Shown here piece after piece: positions 5,944 through 9,811 of a DNA stretch of 9,811 nucleotides. Positions within the stretch are counted from its first letter, which is position 1; each line of letters opens with the position of its first letter. The position numbers and the translations under genes were made by a program. The notes under the pieces were generated by a model, which was not told the origin of the DNA, did not search any database, and saw nothing but the letters and a program-made list of their open reading frames with translations. The DNA comes from Kiritimatiellia bacterium (lineage in GTDB: Bacteria; Verrucomicrobiota; Kiritimatiellia; RFP12; UBA1067): positions 1 to 9,811 of the forward strand of contig JAFPNP010000335.1 in assembly GCA_017411125.1 (NCBI GenBank), given 5' to 3'.

Positions 5944-8628
5944 TTACATTTCACCTCGATTCTTGAAGACCTCTTCTATCTGCTGGGCCACGGTCAAGCC
6001 ACTGGACGCGGAACCGTATATCGTGGCATAAACATATCGGGAGCTGTCTTGCGCGGCCCAGAGTTTCCCGATGGCCGTCTTTTCGACCGTATCGGCAGAC
6101 TGCCCTGTAAGTTCTCCCTTGTATTCCAAAACAAAAAGTCGACCGTCAACAAGTTCTCCAATAAAGTCTGGATAGAACCACTCCGTCCTGCCACCCATTG
6201 GCAAGCGAAACGAAGCCGAATCGGAATCCTTGTTCCTGAGCCAATAAAGAACTTTTGCCGACGAATCAATCAGCTTTGCACATTCAAATTCCTCTCCTTC
6301 GCCAAATGGCTTCTTGCCGTCAAACTTCGGTATGGCATAAGTCCCCAAATAGTGCTTTTTAAACCGCCAACTTCCGTTGTAAACATCAGCATTACCCGCA
6401 TATATGTTTTCGTCGAGCACAAAACCGCCGGGCAGATCCAAAGAAAGCCTGTAATCTCCGCCAAGACAGAAGGTCTGCTGGTACGCCTTGCGCCTTGCCT
6501 TGCCAAGCGCCTCGCTCAAATGCCATTCCAGCCGTTGCTTGATCTGGAAGCGCGCTAAAACCATCTGCTCGCAGGTCATGCCATGATTGACCAGAAGGTC
6601 GGAAACGATCCGAGTCAACCAATGCCGCTTTTCAGACTGCAACAACAACACACAATCCTTGGTAATTCCGTCCAGCACATTCACGACATCGGCCTCTTCA
6701 ATCTTGCCTGAAAACCCATGTAAATACTCTGCGTGGGCTTCGGCAGAGAACCGTGCGGTCATCTCGTTGCCGTCCAGTTTCAGGATGAATGTTTTTCCGT
6801 CGTTTCCGCTAATTGATATTTCGTTCGCAGACAACGCCTCCGGCAGAAAAGCAAGAATGGAGTCCCCTATCGTCTCATAGACAGCGTCCGTCGAAAACAG
6901 ACTGTCCCCGTCTATCTCAACGCCAAGCTTCGGGAACCTCCATGGATGGCCCTTTGCCGGAACCGGCGCCGCAACGTGTGCCTTCTTCTTCTGGTGCTTT
7001 AGCTTAAGTTCATGCGCCTTTTCTTGCAAGCCATTTCTTGCAAGCTGCACGGCCACTTGCGCTATCTCTCCGTCATCCTCAGCACCAGAAAGCTGTATCT
7101 CGCCGTCGCCACTTGCAAAATCCTGAACCTTGATTCCCGCAGGCAAGACCAAGCCATCCAGCGTCGCCTTGTCCAACTTGACCACATCGGACGGCACAGA
7201 GAACAAATCGCCCTGTCCGCCCATCTCAGGCAGATTCTCCTGCACGGCCTTGAATGCCTCAACCTCCGAAAAGCCCTTCTTCTTGAGGCCTTCCGTCAGC
7301 TCCTTGGCCGCCGTGCCGAACTCCTTGCTCATGACGAACGCATACGCACGGTTCAATTCGCGCGTTTTGCGCCGTTTTGCATACGGCATTCGCATCACAC
7401 GCCCCAACAGTTGGATTGTATCCTTGCTGCTGCCGACATTTGCGAGAGAACAGAAAACGTATGCGAACGGGCAATCCCACCCTTCCTTCAACGCCTGGAC
7501 GGTGATGACGTAATTGACCTTGCAGGCAGGATCCATGACATTGACATCGTCCAGCTCCTTCTGGTCGCCCGTTGCGATCTTGACTTCCTCTTCCGGAATC
7601 TTCAACGTGTCCGTCAGATACGCCTTCAGCTTCTCGACGGGAACGTCACCGTTCTTCGGCGTCGCCTGGAACAAGACAATCGGCCGGACATATTTGCCCT
7701 CTTTTGCGGCATTCTCTGCCGCCGCAAGCTTCGCCAACTGCGCACGTTTGGCGTTTGCCGAAATGACGGCCTTTTCCCAATCAAGCTTGTACTCCGTCAG
7801 CTCTATCGGCAACTTGACCATCTCTTCGTCGAAAAGCTCCTGCGCATAGACGCTGTAAAGGACATTGTTGTCACGTCCCGGCGTCGCCGTCAACCCCAAG
7901 ACGGCGCTTGGATTCAGACGCACCAGCGACTTCTGCGAGAGGTCTGTCACCATGTGATGCGCTTCGTCCACAATGATGATCGGACGCAAGTGGCACAGAA
8001 GATTGGCGAAAGAAAACTTGGGCTTCGTCGGATCGCCGCCAACAGCCTCGTCCTGCGCCTCCATGCCGGGCTCAAGCGCAATGTCGCCGAAATGCCGCTC
8101 CATGTCTTCGTTATGCCGATAGACGTTGTACTTGCCGGTTTCCTCATGGACGAACGCCTGAACGGTGCTAACGACGATGCAAAGGTTGTCCGCGATGTCC
8201 TCCGGCAATATCTGGAACTTCTCGTCAAGGTCGAACACCTTGATGCGTCCTTCGAACTGACGGTCAAGTTCCTGCCGATAGGGATGCCGTACGTTTTTGA
8301 ATGCATCCGCCGTCTGCTTCCGTATCGTGTCGCTCGGCGCGAACCACAACACAAACGGATAATCCTTTGACTGCGCCTCGGCGACGATCTTCAGCGAATG
8401 CGCCGCAAGTATCGTCTTGCCGCCGCCTGTCGGAACCTTGATGCAGACAGTTGGCACGTCCTCCATACCGTTCGGCGACTTGTAGCCATAGTCCGCACCA
8501 AGGCGCAGCCGCGTGTCGCCTTGCGCCGTCACCGTCTTGTAGGCGGCCTCCGGCGACTCGAACGCGCACCTCTCGAAATACGCCTTGACTGCGGCCAACG
8601 TGTTGTTTTGATATCTCGTTAATTGCAC
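5944..8628 (-). CDS. Type III restriction-like subunit: superfamily 2 DNA helicase with C-terminal PD-(D/E)XK nuclease
   Basis: Likely restriction subunit (Res) that translocates on DNA with ATP and cuts it. The 894 residues carry Walker A VPTGGGKT (65-72), DEAH (221-224), motif III LTATPGR (246-252), the Res-typical ALKEGWDCP (379-387) and motif VI QLLGRVMRMP (406-415). Near the C-terminus YPDFIG ... LFVLEYKG (Asp821, Glu835, Lys837) fits a PD-(D/E)XK endonuclease core, as in type III Res proteins. The start is taken as GTG at 8628: GGAGG (8640-8636) stands 7 nt upstream and MQLTRYQ is the usual N-terminus; a TTG at 8661 would bury that ribosome site in coding sequence. It overlaps the upstream small gene by 10 nt. 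The probable Mod partner is represented only by the gene tail at the right edge. Stand-alone helicase-nuclease defence is the main alternative. Confidence 0.88.
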   Translation of the reverse strand: MQLTRYQNNTLAAVKAYFERCAFESPEAAYKTVTAQGDTRLRLGADYGYKSPNGMEDVPTVCIKVPTGGGKTILAAHSLKIVAEAQSKDYPFVLWFAPSDTIRKQTADAFKNVRHPYRQELDRQFEGRIKVFDLDEKFQILPEDIADNLCIVVSTVQAFVHEETGKYNVYRHNEDMERHFGDIALEPGMEAQDEAVGGDPTKPKFSFANLLCHLRPIIIVDEAHHMVTDLSQKSLVRLNPSAVLGLTATPGRDNNVLYSVYAQELFDEEMVKLPIELTEYKLDWEKAVISANAKRAQLAKLAAAENAAKEGKYVRPIVLFQATPKNGDVPVEKLKAYLTDTLKIPEEEVKIATGDQKELDDVNVMDPACKVNYVITVQALKEGWDCPFAYVFCSLANVGSSKDTIQLLGRVMRMPYAKRRKTRELNRAYAFVMSKEFGTAAKELTEGLKKKGFSEVEAFKAVQENLPEMGGQGDLFSVPSDVVKLDKATLDGLVLPAGIKVQDFASGDGEIQLSGAEDDGEIAQVAVQLARNGLQEKAHELKLKHQKKKAHVAAPVPAKGHPWRFPKLGVEIDGDSLFSTDAVYETIGDSILAFLPEALSANEISISGNDGKTFILKLDGNEMTARFSAEAHAEYLHGFSGKIEEADVVNVLDGITKDCVLLLQSEKRHWLTRIVSDLLVNHGMTCEQMVLARFQIKQRLEWHLSEALGKARRKAYQQTFCLGGDYRLSLDLPGGFVLDENIYAGNADVYNGSWRFKKHYLGTYAIPKFDGKKPFGEGEEFECAKLIDSSAKVLYWLRNKDSDSASFRLPMGGRTEWFYPDFIGELVDGRLFVLEYKGELTGQSADTVEKTAIGKLWAAQDSSRYVYATIYGSASSGLTVAQQIEEVFKNRGEM

Positions 8629-8915
8629 TTCTCCACCTCCATAATGGCTTTTCGATACCAATACCAGCTGTTGCCTTTGCGAGCATGCACAAGTCCATAG
8701 TTCCTTCGTGCAAATGCAATAGCCTTGCGAACAGAAGCCTCCATAATATCCAGCGAAAGCGCCATGCTCTTTATCGAAACAAATCTGTCCTTGTAGATTT
8801 CCATATAGACATCCAAGAATTTTGCGTCTGGCAGTTTTGGCGGCGAATAGTATTCATATTTCACATTTTCGCCGAATGCCCCAAACTCCTCGTAGCCTTT
8901 TTCAGAACAAACCAT
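8619..8915 (-). CDS. Small winged-helix-like protein between the transposase and the restriction subunit
   Basis: Unrecognised 98-residue cytoplasmic protein, visibly more AT-rich than its neighbours. Residues from about 45 on (VSIKSMALSLDIMEASVRKA, then FARRNYGLVHARKGNSWYWYRK) read like a helix-turn-helix followed by a wing; the first 40 residues are acidic and aromatic (EEFGAFGE, YEYYSPP). The start is ambiguous. ATG 8915 has AGGA 7 nt upstream and is preferred. ATG 8921 overlaps the transposase stop as ATGA and could be used by termination-reinitiation, which would add two residues. The 3' end overlaps the restriction-subunit start by 10 nt and contains its ribosome site, so the two are translationally coupled. 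It may regulate or assist the restriction subunit; no function is established from sequence. Confidence 0.65.
   Translation of the reverse strand: MVCSEKGYEEFGAFGENVKYEYYSPPKLPDAKFLDVYMEIYKDRFVSIKSMALSLDIMEASVRKAIAFARRNYGLVHARKGNSWYWYRKAIMEVEKCN
8636..8640 (-). promoter_or_regulatory. Ribosome binding site deciding the GTG start of the restriction subunit
   Basis: GGAGG on the minus strand, 7 nt before GTG at 8628-8626, lies inside the upstream small gene. It is far stronger than anything before the earlier TTG at 8661 and so sets the start. Confidence 0.75.
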
Positions 8916-8917
8916 AA

Positions 8918-9697
8918 TCATATCCTTTCATGCCATTCAAGAACATTCATCTGTCCTTGGTACGGCCAATCGTCCGCATGAACGACAAGTCCCTTGCGGA
9001 CGGGGTTGTTACGAACATATTCCCATTTTTCTTTGTATTGGCTTCCCGTCCGAATTTGCGTATCCCAACATCCGCTTTGCCACAACCTGGGAGGGCGAGC
9101 GTCCGCGGGAGGGCGAGCGTCCACGCGAGCCGCCGCCACGGGAGGGCGAGCGTCCGCGCGAGCCGTAACGGGAGGGCGAGCGTCCACGCGAGCCGCCGCC
9201 ACGGGAGGGCGAGCGTCCGCGCGAGCCGCAACGGGAGGGCGAGCGTCCACGCGAGCCGCAATCTGCGTCGTCAATCGTTTCCAATATATTATCCATTTTT
9301 GGAAATCGTATGGCGGATTTGTCGCAGGCGAACAGAAGAAATGGATATGATCGGGCATTATCACATATTGCCCTACAATCCATTTGTCGGCAGCCGACCA
9401 CGCGGAAACGATCAATGACACAATGTCATGACTCGCAAGGATCGGCATGCGCCCCTCCGTGCATAGGGTCACAAACAATATCGTCGAACGGAAGCCGATT
9501 GTGCGGACGGAATTTTTTGACGGATGATGGCGGACGGGAAACGGCTCGCGTGGACGCTCGCCCTCCCATTTCGGTTCGCGTTCCACGCATTGCGGCTCGC
9601 GTGGACGCTCGCCCTCCCATTTCGGTTCGCGTCCCACGCATTGCGGCTCGCGTGGACGCTCGCCCTCCCGTGTCATGTCTGTCATTGCCTCGTTCAT
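8918..9697 (-). CDS. REP-associated tyrosine transposase (RAYT, Y1/HUH family) with in-frame repeat insertions
   Basis: Single-strand DNA transposase-like protein of the TnpA_REP group. In the 259-residue protein the HUH metal motif is MPDHIHFF (114-121; His117, His119) and the tyrosine helix plus signature is SQYKEKWEYVRNNPVRKGLV (219-238), with Tyr221 the likely nucleophile. The typical ending WPYQGQMNVLEW is intact. Two low-complexity segments interrupt a core of about 160 residues: GERPREP-containing 17-residue repeats (about 11-52) and a VDARPPVA repeat (148-203) between the HUH core and the tyrosine helix. Both are translations of the same 25-bp DNA repeat in opposite orientations. The ATG at 9697 is chosen because AGGAGGTG (9704-9711) lies 6 nt upstream; upstream codons belong to the preceding gene in another frame. 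The stop overlaps an ATG of the next gene. Whether it is active is unknown; the insert before the tyrosine helix may impair it. Confidence 0.85.
   Translation of the reverse strand: MNEAMTDMTREGERPREPQCVGREPKWEGERPREPQCVEREPKWEGERPREPFPVRHHPSKNSVRTIGFRSTILFVTLCTEGRMPILASHDIVSLIVSAWSAADKWIVGQYVIMPDHIHFFCSPATNPPYDFQKWIIYWKRLTTQIAARVDARPPVAARADARPPVAAARVDARPPVTARADARPPVAAARVDARPPADARPPRLWQSGCWDTQIRTGSQYKEKWEYVRNNPVRKGLVVHADDWPYQGQMNVLEWHERI
9089..9257. repeat. Array of six GC-rich REP-like hairpin repeats inside the transposase gene (block 1)
   Basis: On the plus strand each unit is GGGAG followed by GGCGAGCGTCC[A/G]CGCGAGCC (25 bp). Units lie at 9089-9106 (truncated), 9107-9131, 9140-9164, 9170-9194, 9203-9227 and 9233-9257. 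Spacers alternate between 8 bp (GCCGCCAC) and 5 bp (GTAAC or GCAAC), and the loop base alternates G and A, giving a 63-bp higher-order unit. All starts differ by multiples of three, so the transposase frame stays open. Each unit folds as GGC, a tandem G-A/A-G mismatch, then GCG-TCC[A/G]-CGC, a shape like REP hairpins with an internal mismatch. Confidence 0.9.
9543..9669. repeat. Three copies of the same REP-like repeat in inverted orientation, 51-bp tandem (block 2)
   Basis: The 25-bp repeat occurs on the minus strand at 9543-9567, 9594-9618 and 9645-9669, with a 51-bp period. The 26-bp interval holds a second small hairpin, GCGT-GGA-ACGC or GCGT-GGG-ACGC. The period is 17 codons, so the transposase reads through as tandem GERPREP-containing 17-residue repeats. 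Orientation is opposite to block 1, so the two blocks form a long inverted repeat around 285 bp of the transposase core. Confidence 0.9.
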
Positions 9698-9702
9698 CCC
9701 CT

Positions 9703-9811
9703 TCACCTCCTCGTCACCAAATCGTATGGCGTCTGGCGGAACTCGATCTTCAACGCCGCCAATGTCGAAGCCATCAAACGACACGCCTCGCCATAGACGA
9801 CGATCTTCTCA
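9703..9811 (-). CDS. C-terminal tail of a gene cut by the window edge, probably a DNA methyltransferase (Mod-like)
   Basis: Reading the minus strand from 9810 gives 35 codons with no stop, then TGA at 9705-9703. The peptide EKIVVYGEACRLMA, then KIEFRQTPYDLVTRR, has the balanced hydrophobic and charged composition of a real protein. A '...YGEA...(F)(K/R)QxPYD' ending is, from memory, like the C-terminus of site-specific DNA methyltransferases encoded next to type III-like Res proteins. Only the tail is visible, so no catalytic motif (FxGxG, DPPY) can be checked. It has no start codon here because the gene begins beyond the window. Its TGA is 5 nt before the transposase ATG, and the transposase ribosome site AGGAGGTG overlaps its last codons and stop. 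An unrelated protein remains possible. Confidence 0.6.
   Translation of the reverse strand, partial: EKIVVYGEACRLMASTLAALKIEFRQTPYDLVTRR

Noticed and set aside
7012..8370. Long 452-codon plus-strand frame
   Set aside because: It is the antisense of the restriction subunit, which carries complete helicase motifs. The translation has no recognisable domain.
9089..9257. CRISPR array in the GC-rich repeats
   Set aside because: Spacers are only 5 or 8 bp and repeat themselves, and the array lies in a transposase reading frame.
9698..9784. Transposase start at 9784
   Set aside because: That stretch is coding in another frame for the tail of the preceding gene, and the strong ribosome site at 9704-9711 points to ATG 9697.

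Overview
The window looks like a chromosomal stretch from a GC-rich bacterium of the PVC group (Planctomycetota-Verrucomicrobiota-Chlamydiota), perhaps Kiritimatiellota or Lentisphaerota. This rests on the type of Gfo/Idh/MocA oxidoreductase at the left edge, the generally GC-rich coding, and short GC-rich palindromic repeats that are translated in frame as 'GERPREP' peptides. The lineage is an inference from sequence style, not a search result.

Left part (1-4538): core-type genes. A Gfo/Idh/MocA oxidoreductase lacking its N-terminus (window edge) is followed by a small exported helical protein of unknown function. Directly downstream, with a 7-nt gap and then an 8-nt overlap, come the ATPase and the permease of a zinc/manganese-type ABC importer. 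No solute-binding protein is seen. Threonine synthase (thrC) faces this operon on the opposite strand and has a perfect extended -10 promoter.

Middle (4539-5943): a 401-nt intergenic region holds seven tandem 22-bp units built on the palindrome AAACCGT-GCCC-ACGGTTT. Next comes an HxlR-family regulator divergent from a short NTF2/lumazine-binding-like protein that appears C-terminally truncated. The region between them has a perfect 22-bp direct repeat (likely operator), an AT-rich core that reads as a -10 on both strands, and a leader hairpin. Nothing is recognised in 5722-5943.

Right part (5944-9811, all minus strand): a tightly packed restriction-modification-like operon. In transcription order it contains: the last 35 codons of a gene that resembles the C-terminus of a DNA methyltransferase (only the tail is in the window); a REP-associated tyrosine transposase (RAYT, HUH family) whose reading frame is interrupted on both sides of its catalytic core by in-frame arrays of a 25-bp hairpin repeat in opposite orientations; a small winged-helix-like protein; and an 894-residue type III-style restriction subunit with superfamily 2 helicase motifs and a C-terminal PD-(D/E)XK site. 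Gaps of 5 nt, a 2- to 4-nt junction and a 10-nt overlap suggest one translationally coupled unit.

The most notable points are the RAYT carrying its presumed REP targets inside its own ORF and seated in the middle of a type III-like R-M operon, and the palindromic 22-bp array upstream of thrC.
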